Source of the DNA: Mycteria americana | Taxonomy: Eukaryota; Chordata; Aves; Ciconiiformes; Ciconiidae | Reading direction: 5' to 3' | DNA: 64,000 nucleotides | Assembly (NCBI RefSeq): GCF_035582795.1 | Contig: NC_134366.1 | Location: 173,790,362-173,854,361, forward strand | Shown here: positions 34,588 through 47,970 of the stretch, piece after piece | How positions within the stretch are numbered: position 1 is the stretch's first letter | How the letters are laid out: each line of letters opens with the position of its first letter | The notes under the pieces: generated by a model | Seen by the model: only the letters and a program-made list of their open reading frames with translations | Databases searched by the model: none | Told to the model about the DNA's origin: nothing | Position numbers and translations under genes: made by a program

Positions 34588-36984
34588 TGCCGCAAGTGCC
34601 CATGCTCCAGCCAAAACAACCCCACTCGTCTCTCTGCCAAGCTGCCTCATGGACTCTTAGATGCCTTGGGAATAACCTTCTTCACTGATATGTGGCTTCA
34701 CCCATCTTCAATGCTGGAATTCAAGTAGATTCAAGCCAAGAGTTTGGGCACCTGGACCTAAAACCTTCAAATTTCCAGTTTCCAGTTGCTAAACAGATGT
34801 TCCTCACCTTCAGTTGCTTCTGGCCCCCAGGACCCACATCTCCCTCTACAGCTTTCCTCTGTGGGGTGCAGTAGTGGATGAAGCACTGCAGCTCTGCACA
34901 GCGGGAGGGCCTGGGCAGTGTCATCAAGGCTGGTGCTCTGGGGTCACCCTCAGCAAGAGCAGGGGCTGTGCGCACACTGGACATGGACAGTGCTTTTTTC
35001 CCAGGTCTGCCCAAGCTCCCACAAAACCTGTGCCTGTATGCCTCTACTAAATCCCTGTGCACAATCCCCCCCAAAATCCTGCAACCCTCCACCAGGAGCT
35101 TGGCTTGTTTTCTTTCCATTTTTGGTGCCATCTCCTGAGTCAGACAGCAGATGGATGTTGGTCCCGCTCGCTACCTGCTCAGCAGAGCGTGGTTTGCAAT
35201 TGCAGAGAGTTGGCACTTAATTCTGTCTAGAATAAGCTATGGAATGAGTTCAGAAGGACTCAGCCTTCATGTGTTGAGATGGGATGTATTTCTGGAAAGC
35301 TCAAAACACACCCTGGACTAACAGGCCAGGGCAGGTTAGACCTGCAAAAGCAAATTTGGGAGTTTGGCTAGCCAAAACCCTCAGCAGCCCTTTGCCTCAG
35401 CTCGGGTTGCAATCAGAGCTCCTGGATTTCCCTTCCCAGACGTTATACAGACCATTTCAAACAACTTATTCTGTTACTCTGCCTTCCCCCATCCCTTCAC
35501 AGCAGGGACTTCAGGAAAGGAAAAGTAATGATTATCCCAGACCCTCAATTCTGGGAAAAGCCAACGGCTTCACTCACACCGGTTAACAGAGCTACTGAGT
35601 CCCAGCTGGGGATTTGCTGCGTTCTCCCTTGGAGCAGCTGTAAGATTGATTCTGATGCCCTGTCTGCTGTATAACCAGATGGAGTAAAAGCAGATACAAG
35701 TGAGCCAGGCGTGCCCAGCTCGCAGCCCTCTCCAGTGGGGGAGAGCCCGGGAACTTGCCATTTCCTCTGTTCCTGTTGCCAGGGCTCGCCCAGGGGACAA
35801 CCTGCAAGAGCAAGGGCAGAGGGGAGCATGGGTACATCCCATGCACCATCCTTGTGCATTCATGCCACTCCTGCAAGCTCCTCTGTGGCAAAGTCCATTT
35901 TTACTCTGTTTCCATAAGACACCAGCCAGGAAACTAAAGGAATAAGCAGGACAACTCTTTTTCTTCATTGCACAGAGGATTTTATTTCTCAATGTCTGTC
36001 TCAGTACTATTTGCAAGAAAACTTTGACAAGGCATTGCATTCCTTGGCAGAGGGCCCCTTGCAAGCCTGGGGCTCAGGAGGCTGATAAGCCCCTTTTTTC
36101 TGGAGGTGAAATGCTCCGTGCTTCACTAAAACAGCCACAGCTTCCCTGAGACACCCTTTCGATGCTGAGGTCTACAGATGGGAAAAATGCCATTGAGAGG
36201 ATAACGACTGGGAGCTACTCGAATACTGATATTATACCCAGCCTTGCAGACACAGAGCACCAGCTTCTGCTTCCTACTCATCTGTTCTCTGTTTCCCTGC
36301 TCCAAAAACAGTCTGATGTGTCAGGCCAGAAGCAAACCACCATCGCTGTCATCCTTGAGTCATATAGCCTTTTCCATCCTGGGTTCAAGCTCTGGAGTAA
36401 GTCACTGTCCCCAGTGGCCTTTCCACGCTGGCTGCAGGGTCCCGTGCTGTGCTAACATGGGCTGAACTTTCCTCCATCTATTGCATGTGCAGATGGGGCA
36501 GGGTCTGGATACAGAGGGACTGGGAGTTCCCTTCTGGGTGAGAATCTAGCAAATAAAATTGGATCCTCCGGTTTTCAGCCTTCGGCATCTTTCTTGTGCG
36601 CCTTCGCCCAGGAAGGGAGCATGGGGCAGCACGGGCTGCAGGGAGGGCATGTCTCTGGCTGGTTTCCTGCAGCTGCCCAACTGCCCTGTGCCAGAGAGGG
36701 GAAAAGCTACAGAAGAGGGCAAGCAAGGGAATGCAAAAATACTCCTTGGAAGAGCTAGATTTAAGGTTATCCCCATTGGAAGAGGAGGGGGAGAAGGGTG
36801 GCAGAAGGGTAAAGTACTGTCCAACAGTTACAGGAGGCTCATCTGGGGCATACATGGAGAGAAATGGGGGTTTTCTTAGTGCAGCTTCTCTTGCAGCAGG
36901 CAAAGAGAAAGCAGCTGAGCTCAGCACAACAAGGCAAGCAGGCAGCTGGGAGCAGCCATTTGGGGTCTGCTCTGTGCTGCAAAG

Positions 36985-37065
36985 ATGCTGCGAGTGGGGA
37001 CCGCTGCCCTCCTTGTGTCACTGGTGCTGGCTGTGAACATCCCGTATCACACTGCGCTGTAGGTC
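36985..37065 (+). CDS. Orphan signal-peptide-like short ORF (unrecognised)
   Basis: A 26-codon frame starts MLRVGTAALLVSLVLAV and stops soon after (YHTAL, then TAG). The start context AAAGATGC is good and the residue pattern is that of a secretory signal, like the first coding exon of a Ly6 gene. However, the only GT that could act as a donor (GTGAAC) is weak and would give phase 0, whereas the local genes use phase 1. No matching downstream exon was found. It may be chance or a remnant. Confidence 0.15.
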
Positions 37066-40000
37066 TCCTGGCACTTGGGACTCGCCTTTTAATGTGGCTC
37101 CATCGCCAGAGAAGCGAGCTTCTACTGTAGGCGAAAGAGAGTCAAAGGCAGGGTTTAGCTGCAAAGCACTTGTAATATGTTCCTAGATTAGGCGAGGTGA
37201 AAAGCCCTTCACACAGAGGGTCAGGGGTACAAAATGTCCTTTTGCACTAATATTCATCTGTTCACACTGTGTTAGCCATAAGCCACAAGCTGAACAGTCG
37301 TCACTGGGAGCCCTTGCAAAGTTTGATTTGCTGCTGCTTTGGTTATTGCTTTTATTTATTCTTTCTATTTGGTCCCTAGGAGTTAAACCCAGCAAGCACC
37401 ACTGCCCCAGCAAATGCAGGACACTGCCGGGGGATTCAAAAGGGTTGGCAGACTTTTGTGTCACTGGGTCGAGTGGACATACAGAGGGAGAAGTTTAAAT
37501 ATAGGCTGAATAAAATAGAACATAGAGAGATGTGTCTCCAAAGGGCCATAAAAAGACTTGCAGCCTCTCGGCCCTACAAGATGAGGCTTCACAGCAGGCG
37601 GCATCCAGTGCTGCTGTTGCTGCATTGAAGGATTTTACCTGCCCCTCTGGGGGCTTATTCTTCCCAGCAGGCATTCTGTGCACATCCAGAGACTTTATCT
37701 CCAAACTTGAGGGCACTCCTTGGTGCCTTATGCTTTATCTGACCAAGAAGTTGCCTTTTTCATCACCTTCCAGTCCTTCTGCAAATGTGGGGCAGCCCTA
37801 CAGATGTGCAGCCCTGCAGATGTGCAGCCCTGATCTGCATCACCCGCTTTCAGTTGCAAATCTGCAAATGCTTTCGTCCATCTAGAAATTAAAGAGTAAA
37901 GCATAACAGAGACTAAACTTTCAGGGAGGTGTTTGTAGACCCACATGGGTGAGGATATTCAAACTGGCATACCCTGTTGAGTACCATCTCCAGCCAACCA
38001 TTAGGGTGATACGTCTGCCTTGTGTGGCCTTTCCTCATGGTCTCCACAAGTCTTGAAGGTGGAGTGGATATTTCAGAGGATAGTTCCTCCTCTGGAAACA
38101 CAGTGCACAACCAGCCTTGGCTTGGGCTGGATCAGGACCTGGGTTCAATCGTGCTGCTTTGACTTGGGCAAGATTCCCACAAAAGCATCACCGGTGCTAC
38201 ATGAACAGCATGATTAATACTTACAGGACTGGGGTTTCCAGCAGGGATCATTTGCAGTTGCTTTCCACAGCAGGACACTGGTCACATCATGTGTAGCCAT
38301 GAGTGGTGGTAGTTATCCTGGCATGCCCTGATTGCAGGCTGGCTCAGGCTGCAAGTGGCAAACAACAGGAGCTGTTTTGCTGCTTGATTTCTTTTAATTT
38401 TATATATTTTGTCTTCTTTGGGAGGGAGAAGGGAAAAAAAACCCATACAGCCCTCTTGGAAGGTGCATGAATCCAGGTGGGCATGAAAGAAAAAGAGAGG
38501 AGACTGGAGCAGAAATTATTGCAAAACTCCAAAAGAAGAAAAAAGAAGGGGGTATTTTTGCAGTCCAGACATTAAATGTAAAACAGAGCTCTGATGTAAT
38601 CAAATACAGAAAGAACTTGTAGTTCTTGCTAAAAATACCTATCTAGAATATAAATATACATTAGCATGTAGCTGCAAGGCTTATGGAGATATCTGCTACA
38701 GTCTTATATTTACAGATAGGGATTTAAATGTTTAATACTGCACATTCAAAAGAAAGTCACTTCATCTGAAGTAGTTATTAATTATAGAATACGCTTGGCA
38801 GGACTGAAGTGCAGCATGAGTGATATCGTTTTCAATATCACTCCCAAATTATTTCTCATCTAAAACCTATCATGTGCGCTTTTTTTTGCTTCTTAAAATA
38901 GATCTATTTTTCCATATTAGGCCATGGATGACTTGGAATAGCTGCCTCTGACACACTGGCACATCCTCTCAGATATCTTCACTGCTCTCCTGTACGACTT
39001 TCTCACCCTTAATTCCAGAGGAACACAAATCTGAAGCTTCTTTATTCAGTACGGCCCCAGGTCCGAGAACAAGACAAATCCCCTAAAAACGAGGTGAAAG
39101 GAAACTTTTGGGTTTCTGAAGCGGATATGTTGAGGGGGCAGGGAGGCAAGCACAGCATCATGGTTGGTATCTCAATTTAGCAAAGTCATTTAGGGTCACT
39201 TGAACTCAAGGGGGATGCTCAGAGTAGTGTTAAAGGATGGGGCAGATGGCCTGTGTGTGCATTAACTGCCTTCCTGGCATGCCTTCATCCCCATTCCCTG
39301 GGGCTCCAGTCTACAGTTTGCCGTGAGGTTTTAAAAAACACAAGGTGTGTCATTTAATCATTCTGTGCCCTATCTGAGGCTGGTCTGGATCCTGATCTCC
39401 TTCCCCAGTCAGCCCCTATTACACAGACAGGGATTGTCATGTAGCTCCAGGCACGGTTCTGCAACACATCTTTAGGGCCGACTGTGCTTTAAATTTCTGA
39501 ATATGCTTAATAAATGTGGGTAAGGACATTGTGCCTTGAGGTGAACCAATTTTGCACTAGTCCTTTGTGGGCATATTGCTGAAATCCATGCCGAGCCACA
39601 ATGTTAAAGGCAACTGGAAGCCATATGACATGAAATCCATGGGTCAGAGTCCCAGAAATCTAACCCAGTCATTTGAACAAAAACACTAGGTGCTCCCTTT
39701 GGCCAGCAAGCCTCTGAATACAAGGCGTAAATATATTTTTTATGTCTTCAGGCCTTTCCTCCCTATTGCAAGGGCAATTTGATGTGCCCTCAGTCACATC
39801 AGCGATGGCACACCGGCACTGAAGCATTGTCCAACTCTTGTTTTAGCGCACAGACTTGCCCTGCACTCACCAGTGTTTGGTGTAGTAGAGCTCACTCCTG
39901 CCTTGTTGTCAGCTGTGGTTAGGACTGGCATGAACATCCCTTCATCTCCTTGCAAAAGAAATTGCTTTTGCCCAATAATCTGGGAAGGAGATGCAAAAGA

Positions 40001-41299
40001 CTGCCTGGAAAAGGAGATGGAGTGATGTCAAGGTGCTCATGTTGGTGCATTTGCTTCTGCAGTACCTTTGGACTTGCAAGGAGCAGGGTGAGGAGCACCC
40101 CGATACTTGGGAGAAGTTTTGCACCTTCTTTGAGCCCTGCTGCTATGCACGCACCTTTGCTGCTTGGCTGGTTCTCCAGATGAGGCACAAACACAAGCTG
40201 AGGCACAACATTTTTCCACTTACCTACATAAAATCTCGGGGGCGGGTGGCACTTTGCCAGTCGAAACTCTCCCCCGGGCAGTGGCAGGATTTCAGAGGGT
40301 GGCTGTGAGGCAGAAGTGATGGGAGATGCTTGCAGAGGGATGTGCCACCTCTCCCAGCAAGGAGCACCAACCCACAGTGGGCAATGGACTCCAGGTTCCA
40401 AGTGGCACCAGGATGCGCTCACCATGCGCTGATGTGAGTTGCAAAACAGCAAAGCCTCATTAACAATGTGCCTTGATGTAGCTCTTCAACATGGATCCTC
40501 TGAAGCCTTAAAAAGGGCTGAGCTGTCTTCAGTCCCAGTGAAGGCTTCAGCAGAGTCTCTTCCACCTGAATATTTGTTTTCCCGAAACCCACAGGGACTT
40601 CACAAACTATTGCCGTGCAACGAATTCAAACCAGCAGCTGTATGTTCTTACCTGTGCATGCGATCAAATGAGCCATGTCCTTATAAAGCTGGGCTAAAAA
40701 CATGCCAGAATTTGTTTTTAATCTTCCCTGGCTGCTGCCCAACTCCTGGCTCTGGGGAGAAAGGACACAGGAGAAGAGGTGTTTTTAGTGTAAAGACAGC
40801 TGTCACTGTGTTCGGGGATGACATCCAAAACTGAAAGAGAAACAAACACCCAGGAGATAGTGACAGACTCTGACGCACTTACAGCAGAGGAGGAAAACCA
40901 TCCTGGTGAGGAGGGGAAAGTTAATAGCAAGACATCTGACTCCTACTCCAGAAAATAAGGGATTTTAAACAAACTACTATCAGCCACCAGCCATGGCCAG
41001 CTTGGGAAAGGGGTCTAGATTACCTTTGTCTTTGGGGAATGCAACTAGGAGGTGGGTTTTTTACCTGCTGATGTCCTCAAACCATGACAGGGTTTTCTGC
41101 AAGCTCACGTTTGCTGTGCCAGCTCTGTACAAAGATCTCGCAGGCCAGTTGGGATTCCTCATGCATAGGAAGCAAGTCTAGGTGTCTCAAGGCGCTTTTA
41201 CTGCTAACCAGAAAGAGCACATGTAAAGGGTCTCCTAAGCTTGTAAAACTTAACCCATATCCTTACTTCTTCTTATCACTCCTTTAAAGAAAACAATTT

Positions 41300-41480
41300 A
41301 TCTGAAGTATATGCATGTTTGTGCCTCTGCTGGCAGGAGGTTGTTCCAGACCCTTACTGCTGTGATGGTCAGAAACCACATTTGTAATAAAATATTGGTC
41401 TTGCTTCTCCTTGCTCTGAGGTGGTATTTCTGTGGGCAGTTGGTCCTGTCTCAGATGTTTTGTTAGGTTAAACAAGCCAG
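41300..41480 (-). mobile_element. Ancient CR1 3'-end relic, - strand
   Basis: The order 'aggttgttccagacccttactgctgtgatggtcagaaacc' then 'cagatgtt...aacaagcc' follows the conserved 3' portion of old amniote CR1 elements. It is strongly diverged with approximate limits. Confidence 0.5.
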
Positions 41481-44400
41481 CCTGTTCTGATCTGCCCTTG
41501 GAAGATCAGCTCTCCAAGCACAGTAATTTTCATTATTTGTGACTGTGTCATCTTCAAGCCATGGTTACGCTGGGTGCTCCAAGCTATGTTCAAGATCTCA
41601 TGAGCTAGAAGGCCATCACAAAAAGGATCCGTAGAGGATCTGTTGTTTCAGTGGTCTCCTGGGGCACAGTTGGGTTGGATAAATGAGCTGAGAGGTGTTT
41701 TATCCAGGCAGTCTCTGAGCTACAATATTACCCCTTTATGAAGGCAGTTCATGAATTCTTATCCAATGGAAAAACACAGATGAGAGTCTCACTGGTGTCC
41801 TCTTGTTGTGCCAGTTCTCCTGAACAGGGCAGAGAAAGCAAGTGGTTTTTATCACGTGAAAAATGGGGATGAGTAGGCATTTCTGACACCTAATCAGAGC
41901 ACTCGTGTGGACACAGCTCCTCCTCGCCACCAGCAGTGTGAGGATGCATGCACAGGGCTGAGCTTCAGCTTTTAGGGTGCCTCATAAAAATCCTCTCAAA
42001 CTCCTTAGAAAAAGGTTGGCAGGCATGTAACATTTTTTTCACATGTAATAAAATGCAATTGCTGACAGGCTGCTGCTTCAACAAGCCACGAGATCTGTGG
42101 GAAAGAAATATCAAGTGTGTGCAGTCAAGCACTAACTTTCTGATCAGGGGACAATCATTTGCTCACACAAGTGCGTCTAACCCCTATAGAAAAGGCTGTG
42201 TCACAAGATAAGTAGCAGCAAAGTGTAGATGGATCTTCATGCCTTGAATGTTTTCTTTTTTTTTTTCTTTCTGGAGATGTCTAGGGGGTAGCAACTCAGC
42301 CGTTCAACCCCTCTTATTTATTTTATCCAGCTCTTTTATTTAGACTCTCTTTTCTCCACTTGTCCCGGCCCCACGGATGTTTCAATCCAGCCCACCAACC
42401 TGTAGACCGCAACCACCCTCCACCCCACCAGCAGAAAGCTGGGTCTCCCACCCTGCAGTACTCAGGGGAGGACAAGGATGTTTTCTTCAAGCTGAGAAGT
42501 CACAGAGGCCTGAGCCAGGGTGGTGGGATCCATCCTGCAGAGGGTACAGCTGGCTCCCAACCTCTGAACCGTGGTGCCAGCAGTGTTTGGACTAGGAGCT
42601 ATGGGGAGCTGCTGTGTGTTTTGGAAAGGCCAGGGCAGCAGGAGCACGTGCACGGGTGTTACACATGGGTGGATGGATGTTATTGTTTCTCCCTAGTTGC
42701 TCAATAATCTCACTTGTTTACTTTGGCATGACCTTGACAGCCCTGGAGGCCAAGGGAGAGTTAGTGGGTTTTATGGTATCCTGTAATCATGCAAATCTTG
42801 AAATAACATGTGACAACATGATTATATTATTAAGGAGGAGTAGGTGCATCTAAGATTAATGAGGCTTTTAGGAGTTTGTAGTTAGGCACCAGCTAGCTGT
42901 CAAGCGCTACCTACAACCTCCTATAAGGTTGCAGCTGCTTGGCTCCAAGATCGTCGTGCTTTGGTTTTGGGGAGAAGTGACAGTCACCTCCTCCCAGCCC
43001 CAGCAGTCAGGTAGAAAGAGCTCCTGGAAACGTGTCTGCCATGTCCTGGGTGCACCCAGTCCCAAGGGACTGACCATGCCACAGGGATCGGTGGTGGCAC
43101 GTTGCTGCACGGGCTGCACTAACCCTCTCTGCAGCCCAAGCAGGTCCAGCACAGCGTGGGATCATCTTTTTCCTGCTCACAGGAGGAGGCATAGGGCCAA
43201 ACTTTTCCTCTTTCTCATTTCATAGCATCGCTTCTCTCCTTGAAACTCAACATCTACCCAAGTCCTGGGCCAAATCCTGCCATGAGTATAGGTCTAGAAA
43301 GATGCAGTGGAGTTAGCCACGAGCATAGTAAACAGCTTTTAAAGCAAACCAGGTCCATGGCATACCTGCAGCTCTTGAAATGCAGCGCTGTTATTGCTAA
43401 TGTTTTTTTAATTCCTCCCGAGGTTTTATTCCACTCTATTTTTGGTACTGAGATGTAGGTTTCCATTATAAATAGCTGCATATTCTAATTCAGTCTGATA
43501 AGTAGGACAAGGATGCACTGGGCATCCAGACTTTGATTTTGAGGGATGAAGACTGCAACATTTCCAGTCAAGCTTCAGGCTTTCTGTGAGATCCTTCTCT
43601 CAGGAAAATTAGTACCTTTGCATCTGGAAAGTGTCCTGCACTCCCTGGGTATAAATCAAATGGGAGCACTGGTAAGGACTCATTGCCAAGCTAACAAATC
43701 ATAGAAACAAGGCTTTGAAGCTCTATAGCAGCTTTCCCTGAGGAGCTCAGAGACTGAATTTAGACACAAGGACTTCAGGATCAAAGCTGCGTGATAAATA
43801 TTCTTCCCATTTTAAAGTCAGAGAAGCTGTGCTATAAGCCTGTGCATCCTTGTATGTGACACTGAACAAAAGCCCTTTGCACAAAATAAAATACAAAGGC
43901 TCTCTGTGGTTTGTGAACACTTTTAAATGACTAATTACTCCAAAGAAAATTAGAAGCAGGTTGCAAACATGTCCCAGAGAAAAGAAACAGTTCTGTTTGC
44001 AAGAAATACTGTTCATCCATGAATAAGGGACAGCTGATGGTTCAGGGCAACTATGAAGGATGGCTCAGTTCCCATCCCACCCTCACCCTACTGTAGCCTG
44101 GGGAAAGTCTCTCAACCTATATAATTTACCGTGCGCTTTGGATCAGAACTTCAATCTACATGTTTGCCAGGTGTTTGTTTGTGCAAAGCAATACTACTGC
44201 TCACGCTGCTGCCTTGGGGCTGGGGAAAGGGAGGACAGATCTGTGCTCACGTGGGCTCTGCTCATGTGCAAAATAACAGCAGCTAGTGAAGAGATTAGCT
44301 GGATTGGACCCCAAACCAGCCCTGCTTTGCCCAGGGGCTTAGACCACAGACCCCAGAGCTCCCTTCCAGCCTCATCTGTTTTATAATTTCAGATCTGGAT

Positions 44401-46920
44401 CCGTACTGGGGGTCACTCCTTGTTTTCTGCATTACTCTCTAAACGCCTTTCACTATAAACCAGTTGCTGTCACTTAAAGCTGGATATCCTTCCGAATGTC
44501 AACAATAGTCTCTATTCTCGCTCTTCAGAGGACTACAGAGCAGTGGCTGTGCTGTACCCAAGTCCTCCACAGTTTGTTTGCAAAGGGGAAGGTAAAGTTG
44601 CCACAGGGAGCACAGATTTGCAAGTGCATAACCATTCACTGATGACACAGCCTTACCCTTAAGGGTATGAGTCATATTTACATAGCCATGACGTGAAAGA
44701 TAATCTTCTTGTTATATAACCATGGGTATTCTTCTCTCATTGAAATAAGTCATCTAAATTTGTTTTAAAAATAAGTTTTCAAAAGAGCTTCCTGGATTTT
44801 ACAAGCGTACGTAACTACTTCCCTGCCTATGCACACACACACAACTCTGCTTGCAAAACTGTGACACTCACTCTCGGTACAACTATCTAGGTTTTTTTCC
44901 AGGAGGGTAATGTAGAGCTGCATTGCTGAAGGTGGGTCTCTCCAGGCTTGATCAGAAAGGTGAATTGAGAAACACAGCAAATGAGAACAGCCGTGAATAA
45001 TAAATAAGCACTAAATGAGATGAGGTCCTGCTGTGCAATGCTGTGGTCAGCAGAGAATGAGAGCGATGCTTTTCCAGAGGGGACAGCACCAGCATTGCTT
45101 AAACTTCAGGCTACAGCTCATGTTGTCAGCAGCAGCAAAGTGCATGTTTATGCAGGGGCATAAAAGGAAACCTTCATGCCTCCACCTACGGATATTACCG
45201 AATGGCTCTGCAATCTCAGCAGGAGGTCACAAATGCCTCGGCCTTCTGAAATGTCTCCTCTAAGAGAGAATTAGCAAACACAATAGAGTCAAACTACTCT
45301 GTGAGAATTGGAAGCACGACACGGGTCCGGGCTTCTCATGCCTTTCAGGGGCAGCCGTGCAGGTGTCAAACCTGGAGCTTTCTGGCAGGGGTGTCTGCTG
45401 CCCCCCAGTTTCCTTGCCTGTGCTATATCACGCAGTCACGAAGCTGAATTTTACCTGGAGGGCTTCCAAGCAGAGCATTCACCTGCCCAGCCAACGCACT
45501 CCCTTTGCTGTGCCGCTGGGGAAAGGGAGAAAACACAATATATTCAGAGAAATATGTTGTAGGTAGCTTAGCTCTGCGTACAGTGTTGTTGTGTTTATCC
45601 GAGAGTCCTGGCTGATACCTGCTGCTCCCTGGGGAAACCTGTCTTAGACAGCTCCAAGGCCCAAGGGAAGGGCTCTCAGGTTGGTAGCTGAAGCGACAAG
45701 CTACAGCCCAGATTGATCTACAAAAATTCATCACTGAGCTGAGCTAGGAAGAGAATGCAGATCACTTTGGGAGACATTCACATTAACAAAAAATTAGGTA
45801 GCAGCTCGTGCCAGCTCCACACATGTCGGGAAGAGGTGGGCTGGATGTTTACTGCAATGCCAGTGTCTCCACTGACCAAGAAAAGTCCTACCTAATTTCC
45901 TCAGACAGCTTTTGGACATGTCAAGATATCCATCCCTCCCTGAAGTTCTCCTTGCCTTGAATCTGTATCATGAACCATTGCCCTCTCCCAGTATTTCAAA
46001 ACATTTGCTGGGATATTTTACATAGGGTTTTTTTCATTTTTTAAATAAACAGCCCACTTTCCACTTCTGCCATTGTTGCAAAGGGTTGGCAAAGAAGCTC
46101 CATGAAGCTCAGATATGAGGTATGCTAAGCTGTTCTTTATTACTTCCAGAATTGAAATTTTCCAGGTTTTCTTACTCTCAAAACATTTCTAAACAAAATT
46201 AATCATTTTGATTTTTTCACTGTGTTGGGCAAGGTTCAAACTTCCACTCTTCTATTCAAAAATATCAATCAAAGACCAAACATAATTCTAGGAATTACTA
46301 AGGAAAATATTACCCAAAATATCGGGAAGATCAGAATCTTTTGGGGAATGGGAAAAAAATGGTCTAACTGGAAATTACATGAAACAAAACTCTTCTTCCT
46401 ACTCATCTCAAGCTACAAACTATTGTGCAGGAAGACATGTATGGGCTAGTGAGGCAGCAGCGTGTAAGCAGACAGGCTGCTGTTGTTGTTGTCTCATTTT
46501 GGGTGACAATACCTCATCACTGCAAAGTACCTGGTATTACATTCCTGCCCTGACAATGTTTCTGTCCCAGTTCAAGCACCGAGTGCTTTGGCAGACCAAA
46601 AAGGATGTTGGCTGCACTATCAGCCCAGATGCCAACAGGTTTCATGGCAACTCTAGAAATGCTGCTAATCCCATGGTCATGTGTAACACAAAGTGGGCAC
46701 TGCTGGATGGCAGGGATGGGTGCTGTGATGAGGAGAAGACAACGTGGTAAATGCCCGTGTACTCTCTGTCGTGGTTTAACCCCAGTCAGCAACCAAGCAC
46801 CACACAGCAGCTTGCTCACCCTTCCCCTCGGGCGGGATGGGGGAGAGAATCGGAAGGGCAAAAGTAAGAAAACTCGTGGGTTGAGATAAGAACAGTTTAG
46901 TAATTGAAATAAAATAAAAT

Positions 46921-46965
46921 AATAGTAGTAGTAGTAATAATAATAATAATAATAATAATAATATA
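46921..46965. repeat. (AGT/AAT)n microsatellite in ERV 3' LTR
   Basis: A run of AGT then AAT units immediately abuts the nested CR1 3' end. Confidence 0.9.
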
Positions 46966-47068
46966 ATCGTTTCGGTTGGAAAAGACCTTTAAGATCATCG
47001 AGTCCAACTGCTAACCTCACACTGCCAAGTCCACCACTAAACCATGTCCCTAAGCACCACATCTACAT
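46966..47068 (-). mobile_element. Short CR1 3' end nested in the ERV 3' LTR
   Basis: About 100 bases match the CR1 3' terminus seen at 54487-54590 (aaagacctttaagatcatcgagtccaac, then ccatgtccctaagcac), and the block is absent from the 5' LTR. The insertion therefore postdates the provirus. Both LTR-derived flanks are AT-rich. Confidence 0.92.
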
Positions 47069-47479
47069 ATCTATAGTAATAATAATAAACTGTAGTGAAA
47101 AGGAAAGCAACAAAAAAGAGAGAGAGGAACAAACCCCAGGAAAAAACAAGTGATGCAACCACTCACCACCCGCCAACTAACGCCCAGCCAGTCCTCGAGC
47201 AGCGATCACTGCTCCCTGGCCAACTCCCCCCAGTTTATATACTGAGCATGACGTCATATGGTATGGAATAGCCCTTTGGCCAGTTGGGGTCAGCTGTCCT
47301 GGCTGTGCCCCCTCCCAGCTTCTTGTGCACCTGGCAGAGCATGGGAAGCTGAAAGGTCCTTGACTTAGTATAAGAACTGCTTAGCAACGACTAAAACATC
47401 AGTGTGTTATCACATTATCTTCATGTGAAATCCAAAACACAGCACTATGCCAGCTACTAGGAGGAAAATTAACTCTATC

Positions 47480-47515
47480 CCAGCTGGAACCAGGACAGTA
47501 TCCACCCCTTATTCT
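47480..47515 (-). other. ERV polypurine tract next to 3' LTR
   Basis: Reading toward the 3' LTR, the sense sequence gaataaggggtggatac directly precedes TGTCCTGG. This is the expected site and composition for plus-strand priming. Confidence 0.55.
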
Positions 47516-47970
47516 ATACCATCTATGACATGCCCAGGTCCCATACTTTCCAATATATTCCAATTAACCGGCACCACTTTTCCTGTCTTTTGATATAAAC
47601 ACACAGATATCATTCCCTTAGTCCATGGGCCATCCCTCTAAAATGTCCATTGAGTTCACTTAGTCCATGACGTTGGGCTCCATCTGTCATAACAGTCTTT
47701 CAGGGCAGGAGAGGTGGTGTGTGGTGTTGGATTGTTGCATGCTGAAGCCAGTTCTGGTTCCATCACTGCTGCACTTTGCTTGGTGTCATCAAAGTTCATT
47801 CTTCATTAATCGGGGTGATTCTTACTGTAATACCATTGATATGGCAACTATAGGAGCAATGACATACAGTATTACCTAGCAATTAACACCATACAGTTCA
47901 AATCATTGGCTATTTTCACCCAAAATCAAATCCCCTTGAGGAACACATTGGACATCCTCATCCTTCCACA

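Larger units (their letters stand above)
34588..46761. other. Intergenic block after the SLURP1-like gene; no certain gene
   Basis: No confident coding sequence is seen across about 12 kb. Weak items are an orphan signal-peptide-like ORF at 36985-37065, a 14-bp tandem duplication (CAGATGTGCAGCCC) at 37801-37829, a cysteine-rich open frame at 39991-40308 without family match, and an old CR1 3' relic at 41300-41480. The remainder is unannotated. Confidence 0.45.
46767..47496 (-). repeat. ERV 3' LTR (with nested CR1)
   Basis: On the minus strand it runs from TGTCCTGGTTCCAGCTGGGA at 47496 to ACCACGACA at 46767. It retains a perfect CRE (47249-47256) and a TATATAAA box (sense) just downstream. 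It is 142 bases longer than its 5' partner mainly because a CR1 3' end is inserted near 46966-47068. Confidence 0.93.

Noticed and set aside
34721-35131. 136-codon minus-strand frame after the SLURP1-like gene
   Set aside because: Overlapping frames of similar length exist on the + strand; no features distinguish it from chance.
39919-40452. 177-codon minus-strand frame and a cysteine-rich + frame at 39991-40308
   Set aside because: They overlap on opposite strands and neither has a recognised family pattern; the cysteine spacing does not fit the Ly6 fold.
42929-43225. Frame containing VVARCCTGCTNPLC, resembling a Ly6 C-terminus
   Set aside because: Cysteine spacing is wrong, there is no hydrophobic tail or matching upstream exon, and no good acceptor in phase.
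46379-46750. 123-codon frame next to the ERV
   Set aside because: Poly-Cys run comes from a TGT/TGC-rich stretch; no family match and no splice context.
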